DNA of 64,000 nt from Rugalucina vietnamica (lineage: Eukaryota; Mollusca; Bivalvia; Lucinida; Lucinidae), in NCBI GenBank assembly GCA_964017185.1, contig OZ024879.1, positions 22,757,456-22,821,455 of the forward strand. The letters are read 5' to 3'. This document shows, in pieces, positions 23,443-35,712 of the stretch. Within the stretch, counting starts at the first letter, position 1; each line of letters opens with the position of its first letter. The translations under genes and the position numbers were made by a program. The notes beneath the pieces were generated by a model that was given only the letters and a program-made list of their open reading frames with translations, had not been told where the DNA came from and did not search any database.

Positions 23443-24785
23443 TTATATATGTCCAACTTAAAGTATTTGAGCATAATCTGTCATTTTATTGTCTTCATGT
23501 GTTCACCAAAAGTGTGAAGACGGCGATTCTGATGAGCAGATCATCAAAACAAGTTTCGGTTGAATTTGTATTGCAATTATTTCTAATTCAGTAACAATTG
23601 AATAATCCTAAAATTGGTGGCGGGATTTAACTTTTCATCATACGATGTTTGCTTTAAACGTTTGTCTTTGATGCATTATAGTCAGAGGCATTTAAGCATT
23701 AAATTAAAGCCTTCTGTTATGTTCGGATAGTCTTTGAAGGACAGCATCGCGACCTTGTCCATTTGCTAATTATGGCATCAAAATGAAATGATAAGATCAA
23801 ATGATAATATTAATAATATATATAGTACTAAAGATATCCACAATAATTAAAATGATAATGATAAATAATATTTTATATAATTCTATATTCTGTAAATTAA
23901 AATGACCGCACATGATTTCTTAAAATATTCATTTTTGTAAGGGTATACGACATAATGTCATCTTTTGAAAGTGCAGACATACAATATATAATCTCAAACT
24001 AAAATTTTGATCATTTTTATATTAAAAGTATTTTTGGCCCCATTGTGTATTAAAGCTGAAGTATTTTCTTGAATTTCTCACATCTATCCATTACCTGAGG
24101 CAACCACCTGCGCTTCGACATATCACAGTTACCTGTAATACATGTATTTATGGTGCGGACTTAGTAAAATTCCGAACAAAAAATAATTTCCTGAAAAGAG
24201 TTGAAACTGGAATTATCCTATACTCGGGAAGCAAAAAGGACTATTGCTAGATTCATTAAACTTATATGTATGTAAAGTATGGAATGTGCAGATAACAAAT
24301 ATAACAGCATCCTAAATTTCCGTGAAATATTTTTTTATTAAATTAGACGTGAAAATGGGATTACACGCGTTTTGACACTTTAACAATAGCTTGATATAGG
24401 GTAACAAGATGTAACCTTCGGACGACCAGGGAAGCAAAAAGATCAAACTCAAAATAAATAAAATTTATATCATCGGAAAGCTGATAATTTGTAGAATATG
24501 CATATAACAGCATCCTGTTTCTTACTTTTTAAATAAAAATAATACAATTGTATAAAAACTGTTTTCCATAGCAATCTAATGTTAATTGGTAACCAAATTT
24601 GACAGGTAAGGCCTACCTGTCATTGCCTACGGAAATCCAATAATTCATCGGTATTTTCCGGTAAAAATGCAGGTAAGTTTAGTATGTATTGCGATAACGG
24701 GGTACCAGGTGCCTTGCTACTTCCGCTTTGAGAAAAAAGAGACATTTGACCTTCGTTGAGATCGTTAAATCGTTGCAAATAAGAC
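23443..24785. other. No gene seen; 5' flank of the hAT gene
   Basis: AT-rich sequence without a convincing ORF. A perfect hairpin AGGTAAGGCCTACCT lies near 24604. Promoter elements of the hAT element could be here but none is diagnostic. Confidence 0.4.
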
Positions 24786-26689
24786 ATGCCTTCACGGAAA
24801 AAGCTTAAACTTGCCCCCGGTCTCAACCAACGAACCATTACAAGCATGCTTCCTGTAAAGGACGGCCATTCCTCCGATATTCTAGACATTTCTACCCCAA
24901 ATCCCACAAGTGTCACTGATGAAACTGAAAATGTTGTCGATATGACCGAGGATAAAGAGTTGAATGATGATCCGTCATCTGAGGTCAGAAAATTCCAACG
25001 TCAGTGGTTGCAGTTGCACCACTGGCTTCGGTATGACCCCCAAGGAAAACAAAATGTACTGTAAACTCTGTATCGAGTCAAAATTAACAAATGCCATGAC
25101 AAGGGGCACTCAGAATTTCAAAACATCTACTCTCACCAGACATATCTCCAGCGCTGATCATTCCAGGGCGGTTGAGGCGCCGAAACAGCGCAATGATTTA
25201 AAAACAACAGCGGAAAAGGCCCTAACAAAGGAGGAAGAGGCTGTTGTGGTGGCCATGAAGGCTGTTTTCTTTCTCGTGCAGGAAGATCTGCCATTATCCA
25301 AGTACACAAATCTAATTAACTTTCTGAAACATTTAAATACCCCGTACGTTGAACACTTGCAGGTGAATGACAGAGTGGACTATACCTCGCCTTATGTTGC
25401 AAGTGAGATTTTGAAATCTCTTTCTAAAGTAGTGGATAGTCAAATAACAGAGAAAATTAATGCGTTTTCGTCTAATGACGATACTGACAGATGAAAGCAC
25501 AGACATAGTTGTCCACCATAAGCTATGCATCAGCTGTCGAATTGTGGGCCCAGTTTCCTTACAGCCATCAACATATTTTTAACTGATGTACGCCTTGAAA
25601 AGGGAACAGGGAAGGGGATTTATGACCAGATCAAGTTGGAGTTGAAAGTGAGAAACATATCAACTCGAATGATGGGGCTGGGTACAGACGGGGCCTCTAC
25701 CATGACGGGAACAAAAGAGGGGTTTACCGGCCAGTTCTTACGGGATAATCCGCATGTAGTAAACACACATTGTGTGGCCCACCGACTTGCTCTGTGCACA
25801 GAGCAGAGTGCGAAGAAGGTTACTGCCATGGCTGAATATCAAAGAACATTAGAAATGTTATACTATCACTTCAAGAAATCACCAAACAAGATGGACAAAC
25901 TTGAGGTTATTCAGAAGTTGCTTGAAGAACCAAGGTTGCGGTACAGAGAAGTCCATGAAGTTCGTTGGTTAAGTTTCTACGAGGCTCTAGATGCAGTTTA
26001 CCGTACTCTTGATTCGCTTCTCTCATATCTGAGTATTGCATCTGGTTCTGATCCTGCTGCTGCCGGTATCAAGAAAAGAGTTGGTCAAGAACTTTTAATA
26101 TCAATAACCTACTCCATGATGGATATTCTTCAGCCGATTATGAAACTGTGCCTGTTGTTCCAAAAGCGGGATCTTGACATTGGCCTTGTTCAAGTAAGTT
26201 GGATTTTTCACTTTGATTAACAGTATGAAAACACCTAGATATATCGACAACATTTTTTTGTAAAACAGTTGTAAAACTGCTAATATTTAATTTATAAAGT
26301 GCTATATTTTTGTTGTTTTTGCCAAAAATGCCCAAATTGATAAAATATACAGAGAATTTTAGATTTAACTTTTTCAATTGATATGTATTTTTTTAAAACG
26401 TTTTGCTTACATGATAACAAAGTTTGTGGATACAACATTAGAACCACTTTTTTATTATTTTGCTTTCACAGAATTAATATTGGACAAGTTTACAGGTGAG
26501 ACAGTCTTATTGGTGGCTGGTTTAGTAGCAATACTTATAATCATAACCTCTTTCTGCTTTATTCACCCATTACTTCACAAACTAATATTATCTTATATCT
26601 AACATACTAGCTGCTGATTGTTACCTTTTGTGAAAGACAAAAAATCACCTTTAGTCCAGTAGCCATCAGCATAACCTGGAAGATGGTAC

Positions 26690-27500
26690 CGCATGAAATT
26701 TTATTGTGGTTTACAGTTCACTGGGCCATGCTAGTTCAGAAACTGCATGATGCCATCTTGGCATCATTGAGCGTTTTGAAAAAAAAATCAAGATGGCGTC
26801 CAAGATGGTCGCCATAAATAAGAAAACGGCACCCCAAGATTTAATAAACTCATTTCTCTGTGTTTAAAATGCCCAATTTACGCTGTAAACAATATGAAAA
26901 AGATAATTCTAAGATTTGACCCCCATGTCATTATTATGAGGCAAAATGGCGGACAAGATGGCTGCCACAATCATACTAAAAGCAATATTTTCGTAATAAA
27001 ACGGCATTCAAGTGTTGCATAAAACAATATATTAAGCTTCGAAGTCCATTTTTGTTGTACACATAATGTGTAAGTGTTTGGTTTTCGATTATGACCCCAC
27101 ATCATCACAGCAAAAAAAGATGGCGACCAAAATGGCGGCCATAATTATAATTTAAATGGTTGTGTTCTCTGATTAAAATACCATTCCTGTGCAGAATATA
27201 CTAAATGTAACGCGTTTGAAATACTCATAAAATGTTGTGAGCAGCATGGTTATTGTTCATTCCCACATTATAGAAATGAGCCAAGATCGTGGCCAAGACG
27301 GCAGCCATAATCATAATATATGAGTACATAATTTCTGATTGAATCAGCATTCCAGTGCTGCATTTTCTCAATGATTTGTAATTCAAATGTTCAAATTATG
27401 TTGACAAATGAACTGTTTTTGATTATTTGACCCAACTTGATAACAATAAAACAAGATGGTGACCAAGAGGATCATCATATTAATGCTTTAATGTTCTTTG
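26690..27500. repeat. Left arm of inverted element with ATGGCGGC repeats
   Basis: Diverged ~150-180 bp tandem units each carry paired motifs such as AAGATGGCGTCCAAGATGG (near 26792), AAAATGGCGGACAAGATGG (26944) and AAGATGGCGACCAAAATGGC (27118). The end CCATGCTAGTTCAGAAACTG at 26735 is the inverse of the right arm's end near 30290. Confidence 0.75.
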
Positions 27501-27774
27501 AAATGATCATTTTATGGTGTAAACATCGCAATTTAATGTTTGTGTTTTGTTTTGACACTGCAAAATGATACTGGGGCGTATGTAACCTACGTAATTTTAA
27601 TACGACTGAGATCTTCTTCACTGAACAAAACTTAAGTTTAATGTGTTGCATATTGATTTAGCAGAATAAAGGGAGGGAAGCAAATCAATCGTCACCACTA
27701 AATGAAAGAACTTGTAACATTTACGGTTTAAATATACTAAAGAAGAAAAGAGGACTGCATTTTTTAAAGATATA

Positions 27775-28668
27775 CTGAGTCAAAAACTTATAACGCAACA
27801 CGGTTATTGCATTGTTTTCGCATTTTAATGTGATGCAAGATAGTCTACCAGACATGCTGGTCAGCAATCGCCAGTGAATAAATTGGTTACAAAATTTTGG
27901 TTTTCAAAGCATAAGTCACTGAGCTCGAATCTGATTGGTCAAAACGGTTATTTGGCCGGCATGCGCCTCCCTAGAGATTCTGGAAGTCAGTTTTAACACA
28001 AATTGCTTCTTTATGGATCGTCCAGTGAGGCTCGATGATGTGATTGCAAAATGCCTTCCATTTGTACCCAAAATTTTAAATCAAAGTTTGCATCACTGAA
28101 AATTGAACGTTTAATACTGAGCATTCTATTGAACACAATAGAAAATGGAATTGCAGAAAAATTCTAACGGCGAATGTTTTTCATAAAACCTTTGTGGTAA
28201 CATGTTCATTCCGTCATTCAGCATTGTTAGAAAACACAATAACATCAATTGTTGAGTCAGGAACATCTGTAACAAATGTTAAAATGTGTGTAAACCTGAC
28301 TGGTTTAGGACGAAAATGAGTCTCCAACTCTGCTCATAATTGAGCAAAATTGATCTTTTGACAGAAAAATTGTTCATTGTCTAATGTGGATCACGGCTAA
28401 TCCTGAAAACCGACATTAATTTCAAAGGTACGAATACACGTCACATGTCGCCTTCTGGAAAATCACAATGCATTTCATTTTTTGCCGAGACCCTACCTCT
28501 GAAAAATGATTAATTTCTGGAGACGCACAACACAGAATGTTCCAATCAAGATGTTGTGAGATGCGTCGATCGTCCGACAATCTAATTCAATAGAGACAAA
28601 GTTTATTTGATGACGTTCCGGAGTATAGCATTAAAATAAACTGCTGTTGCGTTATAAGTTTGGCTCAG
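27775..28668. mobile_element. 894 bp MITE with TA target duplication
   Basis: The left end CTGAGTCAAAAACTTATAAC (27775) and right end GTTATAAGTTTGGCTCAG (to 28668) are inverted repeats extending about 25-28 bp into CGCAACA. TA flanks both sides (27773-27774, 28669-28670). There is no transposase ORF inside. Size, TIR and TA target fit a non-autonomous Tc1/mariner-type element. Confidence 0.85.
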
Positions 28669-28670
28669 TA

Positions 28671-29885
28671 CAATTTAGTGAATCCTTCAGCAGAGCTATA
28701 AAACGCTAGGCGCTTGATCTGAAGCATATTCGGAAAGGGTGTAACGGACTGAGAAACGCAGATAAAGCTGGTTCACAAAGAGAAAAGGAAGAGTCGAACT
28801 GACGCTAATGCTAGGAACAGAAAAAGTTTAAAACATGCGTAGAAACTCTGAATATTGGGAAATACAATATCACAACTTTATATACAATGTGTTGTTGTCA
28901 CATTTTAAATAAATACACGTGTAAACTTTGACTCAGTCTTCTTAGCGCATGGATTTAAATTGATGGATGAACTTGAAAAAGTTGGCTGGAAAGTTTCCAA
29001 ACGATGATCGCTTGATCACTTCTATGACTATTACAATGGCGGTACGCAAAACTCATTTTAGTAAAAGCCAAAAACGCATTTGAAGCAAATATTATTTATT
29101 CAAGACACTTCCAGGTAGATTTACCTTGCCATGGTATACCCTCAGGAGTTGGCTCCCAACATTCTTCAATGTTGGGGGAACCGCGGGGACAAGAGGATTA
29201 TGAACACATAATATGTTTTTAAGCAAAATGTACAAGTTGAGAAATCCACATACACTGCGCTTGTCTGATACAGTCGTCATCGATGGGCTGAGCTATTCTG
29301 TGGACGACCCATTGTCACTTTGACTGTAGCATTAAAAGCATAACCAAAACTTCTCCAGCAAGACAAGAGGTTTGACAAAAAAGCACTAGCATTCTGTCAA
29401 CACTATTCGAACTTCTCAGCAGATGCACATCCATTTGACAATCCACGCTTGGTCAAGGGTGCATGATCTTATATCTAACTTAGGTCAGGTGGTCGTAATA
29501 ATGTTGAAGGGTTCTGAGCGCTTATGCCAATTACAACAGTGGACAGCGTGGCTCCAGCAACAGATAGTATACTTCAAGTAGAATGATTTGCTGTGGGTAT
29601 GCTTCTGAACAACCATGCTCATCATCGAAATAGAGGCGTTTCATAAATCAATTAGCCTGTACAGTGTTTTTTGCAAATGCAATTGAATTGAAGAATAAAT
29701 TGTTGCAATAGTAGAACAATATAGCTGATGACTTTGCTAAGTATTACAATGTAATGCCACAGACGAATACCTAATTTCGGTTTTAGAATAAATGCCTATT
29801 CTATCTTCCATTATATGTTGTAGATTTGCATCCCTCTGTTTATTCTGCTTACTTTAAACTTAACAAATATACATTTAGATAAGCT
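28671..29885. other. Central part of the inverted element; no gene seen
   Basis: This AT-rich stretch between the MITE and the right arm has no convincing ORF. A small hairpin CCCAACATTCTTCAATGTTGG lies near 29156. Confidence 0.45.
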
Positions 29886-30440
29886 TTTTGAATCAGAGGC
29901 CATTTTCCCTTATACTAAGATTAAGGCGGCCATTTTGACCACCATCTTGCATCATTGTTATGATGTTGGGTCAGAACTAAACTCAAACTTGAACTGTTAA
30001 CAAAATAAAGTAAAGTCAAAAACAAGAAATTCAAGACAGTTTATTAGAGACCAAGTTCTCTATATCATTTATTTCGGCGGCCATCTTGGTCACCATCTTG
30101 CCTTTTTGTTATGATTGGAGCGTCAAAACATACACAAAACTAAATTATGGTGTTTTTGTTAATAAGAACATATAAAATGAGCATTATAAACACAAAACAT
30201 TGAGTATATGCAACTCTGGGATGCTGTTTTCTTGTTTATGCCAACCATCTTGGACGCCGTCTTGATTTTTCAAGCAATTCATGATACAGTTTTTGAACTG
30301 GCATGGTCTGATGAACCAGAAGAAGACAGTAAGGACAACTTTTGCTTCACATACATGTATTATGTTGATTTTGCAATATTTTCCGCCATTTGCCGGCCAT
30401 TTTGAATTTTTGAATATTTCAAAATGCTCAATGATGCCAA
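29886..30440. repeat. Right arm of inverted element with GCCGCCAT repeats
   Basis: The inverse of 26690-27500: GGCGGCCATTTTGACCACCA (29926), GGCGGCCATCTTGGTCACCA (30076) and CATCTTGGACGCCGTCTTGA (30247), ending TTTTTGAACTGGCATGGTC (30291). Together with the left arm it defines an element of about 3.7 kb inside the hAT intron. Confidence 0.75.
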
Positions 30441-30599
30441 GGTGGCATCACTCGGATTCTTCATCTGAAAGGTATCAAGAAGTGAAATCCATAAAAACAT
30501 TTTATGCGGCACACATTTCCAGGTCACAGGCCAAATCCATGTTTGACAACTGGACTACTTCCACTGTGAGTTGGATCTGCGTATTTGAGATTGTTTTTC

Positions 30600-33010
30600 A
30601 TTAAGGAAACACGCCCATGTCATATAGGTTTTTCTTAAGTTGTAAAAATTGAAAGTTTTCTGCAGAAAATTTTTGATATTTTTCTTAATTTTGCCCCAAA
30701 CATAGATTGTGGGTACGTGTTAGAAAGGTACAAGTAGGCAAAGATCAGGAAAAGGCGCAGTCAGAAAAAGATTCCCACTCCAAAAACCGAGGTGGGAAAA
30801 AAACCAAATTAACAGTCAGGTACTTATACCATGAAACATATCGTAAGCCGAATGAGCAGCTATTTTCCCAATAGGTGGCCACTCAGTTACCTTAACTTAA
30901 CTAAAAATAAGAAAATATACATAAGGCGTCAACAGCACAAAAATTTTTTTTAAACACCAAGACATAAAACAAAAAGAACCACCACAGAAGTATCGACTTG
31001 GAACGATCAGTAACACAAAGTTACTGGCGGGCTTAAACCGGTTTAACATGGCCATAACCTCACCCTCAGCTTCTGCAGTGGTTCATAACATTTAGTTAGT
31101 TATTCGGTCCTCGTGGTGAATCTCTAACTAGTCAATGAATCATCAAGAACAAACAAATAAATCATGATGAACATCCTGATGAATCAAAAACCAGGACTCA
31201 CAGACTAAGTAAGCTGCCCGACGATGGAGATCCCTGGGCGCCGAATAACCTACTAACTCCGGAGCAAAAGAAAAACACCAGTTGGACCCCGGTGGGCCAA
31301 GCAACAGACAAGAAGCTCCGGCCCCAACCAACTAAAATGAATAGCTTTATGTCGGGGCCATCATAGAGTCTGACGCCCGACCCACCGGCGTGCAATTAAA
31401 GAAGGCAGCATAGTTATCAACCATGATTGGGTTAAAAACTAAGCATGCAGACTGTCGCATAACATTCAAGTTATAACCTATACGTCTGTAACGTGTTATG
31501 ATTTTTCTGAACTGAAAAGAAAAATCATTAATTCCTTTAAGTTTCTTAAATTTGTAAACCAAGTCACCATAAAATTCAGGTTCCGAAAGGCCCTCACTTA
31601 AAGGCGTTTTTAACCCAACATTATATTTGGAAATCAATTCATAGTGTCTACGATAAAATTTAGAAAATGTTTTTCGAAGTTTGTGATACCGATAGCCCTG
31701 TTGGAGAAGTTTTTCCGTTAAACATTTATTTCGAGCGTTGAAGTCTGTAACATGATTGCAGACTCTAGCAAACCTAATAAGTTGCGAAATGTATACACCA
31801 TAAGAAGCACGACGAGGAACGTCACCATCCAAAAAAGGACAATTTACTATATCAAAATCAAAGTCATCGCGCTTATCATAAATTTTAGAAGAAACAAATC
31901 CATTTGCAACAGAAAGATGTAGATCTAAAAAGGGGGCTTCAGTATCTGAAATATTGGCTTTGTTCAACTGAAGTTCAGGTGGATAAATTTGATTGACCAT
32001 ACCTTCAAAATAAGGGTTGTCAATGTTCAAAAGGTCATCGAGGTACCTAGATGTGGAATTAAAAGCCTCGATAACATCAGCTTGATTATCATGGTTAAGA
32101 GAATCCATGAAATCTCTTTCGTAGCAGTATAAAAATAAATCAGCTACGAGAGGTGCGCAAGTTGTACCCATCGGAATTCCAACAATTTGTCTGTATAACT
32201 TGGTCCCAAATCTAATATAAATATTATCAAGGAGATAGGATAAGGCGTCGCATACATTCTGACATGACCAAAGTGTATACCGACTTTGGTCAGAGGAAGT
32301 GAAAAAAGCCTTTCTGTCATTACATGCCAAATAAAGTGAACCATAGTTTTTAATGCCCTTTTGAAGGTCCACTCTATCAAATCCAGAAGTTTTTCTTTAA
32401 TTAGATTATGTGGTAATGTTGTATACAGAGTAGAAAAATCATATGTGGACAAGCTTGTCGCACGGAACCCTCTACACTTCAATTTACTGAGCACCTCACC
32501 AGAATTTTTAATTGACCAAAACCAATTTTTATTTGAAGTTTCATACACTGTCTCACAGTATCTTATAACATGAGATTTGATAGCAGTAAGACAGGAAGTT
32601 AATAATTTAGAAAGTTCAGTGGTAGTTCCAAAGCTAGAATTTGCAATAAATCTAGCTTTGTATGGTCTTTTGTGAAGCTTAGGTAACCAATACATCGTAG
32701 GAAGTTTGTCTTGGCCTTCATTGACACAAACAGAAAACTTAACAGGTAAATTGTTTAAGTGGGCATTAACTACAGACACCTCATCAGTATCTGTCTCCAG
32801 ATAAGCCCTGGTACCATCAAGCTCCTGTTTTAAGGTGTTAACGTAGTGAAGCCTACAAACGACAACAACATTGTTTGCGGCTTTATCTGCCGGAACCAAG
32901 ACATACTGCCTCGGTGAGGCAGTTCTAACGAGTACCCACAATCAATGTTTTGGCGCAACAGTAAGGAAAATAGGTATATATTACACAGATATGTTTTCTT
33001 GATGTACACG
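30600..33010. mobile_element. Palindromic repeat split by a Penelope-like element
   Basis: Left half 30600-30725 ends AACATAGATTGTGGGTACG then TGTTAGAA; right half 32925-33010 begins TTCTAACGAGTACCCACAAT. These are the two arms of the dispersed palindrome, now more than 2.2 kb apart with a Penelope-like element between them. The right side retains ACTGCCTCGGTGAGGCAGT, the hairpin apex. Confidence 0.65.
30724..32941 (-). pseudogene. Penelope-like retroelement, reverse transcriptase, frame-shifted
   Basis: Minus strand. Frame 32941-32144 holds LPTMYWLPKLHKRPYKARFI (RT fingers, PKxHK motif) and STYDFSTLYTTLPHNLI (motif A with catalytic Asp). Near 32370 the reading shifts to frame 32372-31347, which holds GIPMGTTCAPLVADLFLYCY (motif B), RYLDDLLNI (motif C, YLDD) and DIVNCPFLDGDVPRRASYGV. 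The rest to 30724 is 3' UTR shared with fragments at 16205 and 56940. No C-terminal GIY-YIG domain is present; in Naiad-type Penelope elements that domain is N-terminal and would be lost here by 5' truncation. That assignment is an inference. Confidence 0.88.
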
Positions 33011-34370
33011 TCACCTGCCTAGTAAATGTATTTTTTTTTCTGCTTTTCCTGACTTTATCCTTGCCAGTAGTTTGAGTAGCCGAAAGATGACATTGCTTTT
33101 GTTCAGGCTCATATGATATTAATTAATGAGTTTCATGTTCTTGTTAAGAACCCTAGCCAATGCCATGTATATATTATCATTATAGTTGTTTTCTAAGCTT
33201 GCTGGAAAGATGCAACTAACAATTATGAATTTAAATCATTATGAAAACACGCCCATGTATACAGATTTTTCCCTACTTGTAAAAATTGAAACAGATTTTG
33301 GAGCAAAAATAAGAAATATAGGTATTCTCTACATGCCCCAGTTTTGCTGTTCTGCCACAAAAGATAATTAGAGCTAAAAGTTTTAATGATGCCAAAACTG
33401 GTCTATGTTTTCTTTTACATTGGGTTTATCATAACGCAGCTCATTTTATTTTAAACTCTTCTTTCAGCTGTCTGTAGATGAATGTGTCAACGCCCTTGTA
33501 AACATTCGAGATGACAAGAACCCACTAGCGAAACCCATGTTTCTAGACAAGCTTCCAGAAGACCTCCAGAATGGTGTGTTCAAGGGCCACCATCAGGTTT
33601 CCAAACTGAAAACTTCAACACAGTTCACCAATGTTAAGAGAGACTTCATCAATGCTGTGTTGGATAATATTTCCAAGAGGTTATGTATTGTCTTTTAACT
33701 TTTCTTCGTCTTTTTAAACCTTTTACGAATGTAAACATTAGACATGTTAAAAACAATGGGGTTTACCACTTAACCACAACAGAAGATGGCTAGATACTTG
33801 AAAATTTTATTTGAAAAGCAGGCAGATTCTGATTGTACCATCTTGTTGCAAAACAAAAGGCACTAATCAGCTGTGCAGCTACTGCAAAAGTCAGTTGATT
33901 ACTATATTTCTGTCTTCATATTCCAGGTTTCCCGAATCTCAGCTGATGACACATCTGTCAGTTCTTGGTCTCAGGCCCATATCATTTCTCAGTGACTCTG
34001 AGCTACACGACTGGGGCAACGATTCCATTCAGCACTTGGCCGACTACTATGGGAAGGCTAAAGAGCACACCTACAAAGACCCAGAAACCAACACTACCAA
34101 GACCTCCAAGTCTGAGGCTATGATTGACCCAGTGGGACTGCTGGTAACTATTTTTGAAATTGCTCTAAAATTTGCAGAGACCAGTCCCTAAATATGTAAG
34201 GTAGAAAGGACAAACCACTCTTAAATTTGAAAAATTATTTAGACCAAAATCATGATTTAGGTGAAATTTTGACAATTTTTATGTTTTATTAGAGAAGGTG
34301 CCTTGAAAATTTCTTATGCAGTAATGAGATAAAAATTTTAGCTTTAATTTCGTTTTGGTATAAGCCCCCA

Positions 34371-34590
34371 CATGAGAAAACTTTTGATTGGGGTTTCCAA
34401 CCAGGTCTGACACAAACCAGTCAGAGACTTAGGCTAGTAGCTTGAAATTTTGGATTTAGAAAGTAGAGGAATTGTACTGTCTCTGTAGCAAAAACAAAAG
34501 CGCTGATCAGTAACTTACAGCTGATCTGCGCCTATGTTTTTGCCAATGCATGTTGTTGGTTTTCTTATGCGGCAACTCATGTTTAAAATG
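34371..34590. mobile_element. MITE (GATCAGC family) in hAT intron 3
   Basis: CACATGAGAAAACTTTTGAT, GTTTCCAACCAGGTCTGACA, AGCGCTGATCAGTAACTTAC and GGTTTTCTTATGCGGC follow in the order seen at 21720-21965 and 44320-44530. It lies just upstream of the exon 4 acceptor, so it probably inserted after the gene's intron was formed. A fragment of the same family (CTAATCAGCTGTGCAGCTAC) lies at 33840-33890 in intron 2. Confidence 0.75.
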
Positions 34591-35384
34591 ATTTCAGGAA
34601 GAGTGGTTGAAACTCAAGTCTCTGGTAAAGATACAGTGCTATCCTAGAAAGTCTCTGGCTGCCCTATGGAATATCATCGCAGAATATCACAGAGGAGTTT
34701 CCAAACCTAATGCTACTTGCTGCGCTAGCGCTTACACATCCAGTTCACACGAGTGACTGTGAAAGGGCTTTCAGCGCCCAAAATTTAGTCACAACATCCC
34801 TACGGAATAGGTTGGGATCAGAAACATGTGATCAGCTGATGCGAGTGAAACTGGAATCAAATGAAATGAAAGAGTTCCAATTTACAACTGCTTTATTGGA
34901 ATGGAGAAAAGTCAAGGACAGAGTCATATTTCGAAAACATCTGACCAAGAAAAATAAACTGGCTTCATGTGAACAAATAGAAATATGTATCAGTGTTTAA
35001 GTGTTAGCATCGGCTTTTACATTTTTGCTGTAACATGGATTGTCAAACTGCCTCAAAGAAGCAACTATAAAGTTGATTTTGCAACTTAAAATTAATTTTC
35101 TTACAGCTGTAAAAGTGCTGCATCTAGGCATTTTGTTAAAATTAGAGTTTACTTTTAATGGGTTCAAATAAAATGTTTTATTCAAAAAGTGTTTTAATGT
35201 AAAGTAAGAATAGCTATCACAGCAATTCTACAATCAAACTCTATGTTAAGCAACACAGAACATCACAAAAATGTTACATGACTAGCTCTTTCCCAACCAG
35301 GTAGATAACTGGCTAGCGTCAACTAAATACAAGAGTGACAAGAACAACAGAGAGGTAGTCACAAACACGCATGTACAGTCACAG

Positions 35385-35495
35385 AAGCAGGCTAGAATCT
35401 TGAAATTTTGGGTTAAAGTAGAAGAGGAATTGTAGAGTACTATCAGTAGCGAAAACGAAGGCACTGATCATCTGTGCAGTTACATAGCAAAAAGT
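35385..35495. mobile_element. MITE fragment (GATCAGC family)
   Basis: TAGAATCTTGAAATTTTGGG, GAAGAGGAATTGTAGAGTAC and GCGAAAACGAAGGCACTGAT match the same family. Confidence 0.65.
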
Positions 35496-35599
35496 AAACA
35501 TGAAGATAAATAGCCTTTGAATGGTCAGTGAAGAAACAAACTCTTTATAAAAATATACCTAAAAACATACCCAGGAAATAAGAGATAGAGGCTTCCAGT

Positions 35600-35712
35600 A
35601 ATGCTAAAAGCGTTTTCGGCAAGGGGGCTTCGCCCCCCCTGGGACCCCCACCGGGGCTTCGCCCTTGGACCCGACTGGGGGCCTAGGCGGCCCCCAGACC
35701 CCCGGCCCATAA
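35600..35712. repeat. GC-rich hairpin repeat
   Basis: GGGGGCTTCGCCCCCC and CCGGGGCTTCGCCC form strong stems, followed by GGGGGCCTAGGCGGCCCCC. The block is far more GC-rich than its flanks. Function is unknown; similar GGGGCTTCGCCCC blocks occur as dispersed repeats in other eukaryotes. Confidence 0.6.

Larger units (their letters stand above)
24786..35000 (+). pseudogene. hAT-family transposase pseudogene, four exons
   Basis: Exon 1 (24786-26193) has a BED-like zinc finger (YCKLC...TLTRHISSADH), the RNase-H-like core (ILTDESTDI, GLGTDGASTMTG, THCVAHRLAL) and VHEVRWLSFYEAL. The donor is CAA|GTAAGT. Exons 2 (33468-33679), 3 (33927-34143) and 4 (34598-35000) follow with TTTCAG, TTCCAG and TTTCAG acceptors and matching phases. 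Exon 4 has the hAT C-terminal dimerisation motif (SDCERAFSAQN, SLRNRLG). Frame breaks occur near 25055, 25490 and 25550, and in exon 4 near 34705, so it cannot make a full protein. It resembles ZNF862/KIAA1586-like host-style hAT genes. Intron 1 is 7.3 kb because other elements landed in it. Confidence 0.88.
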
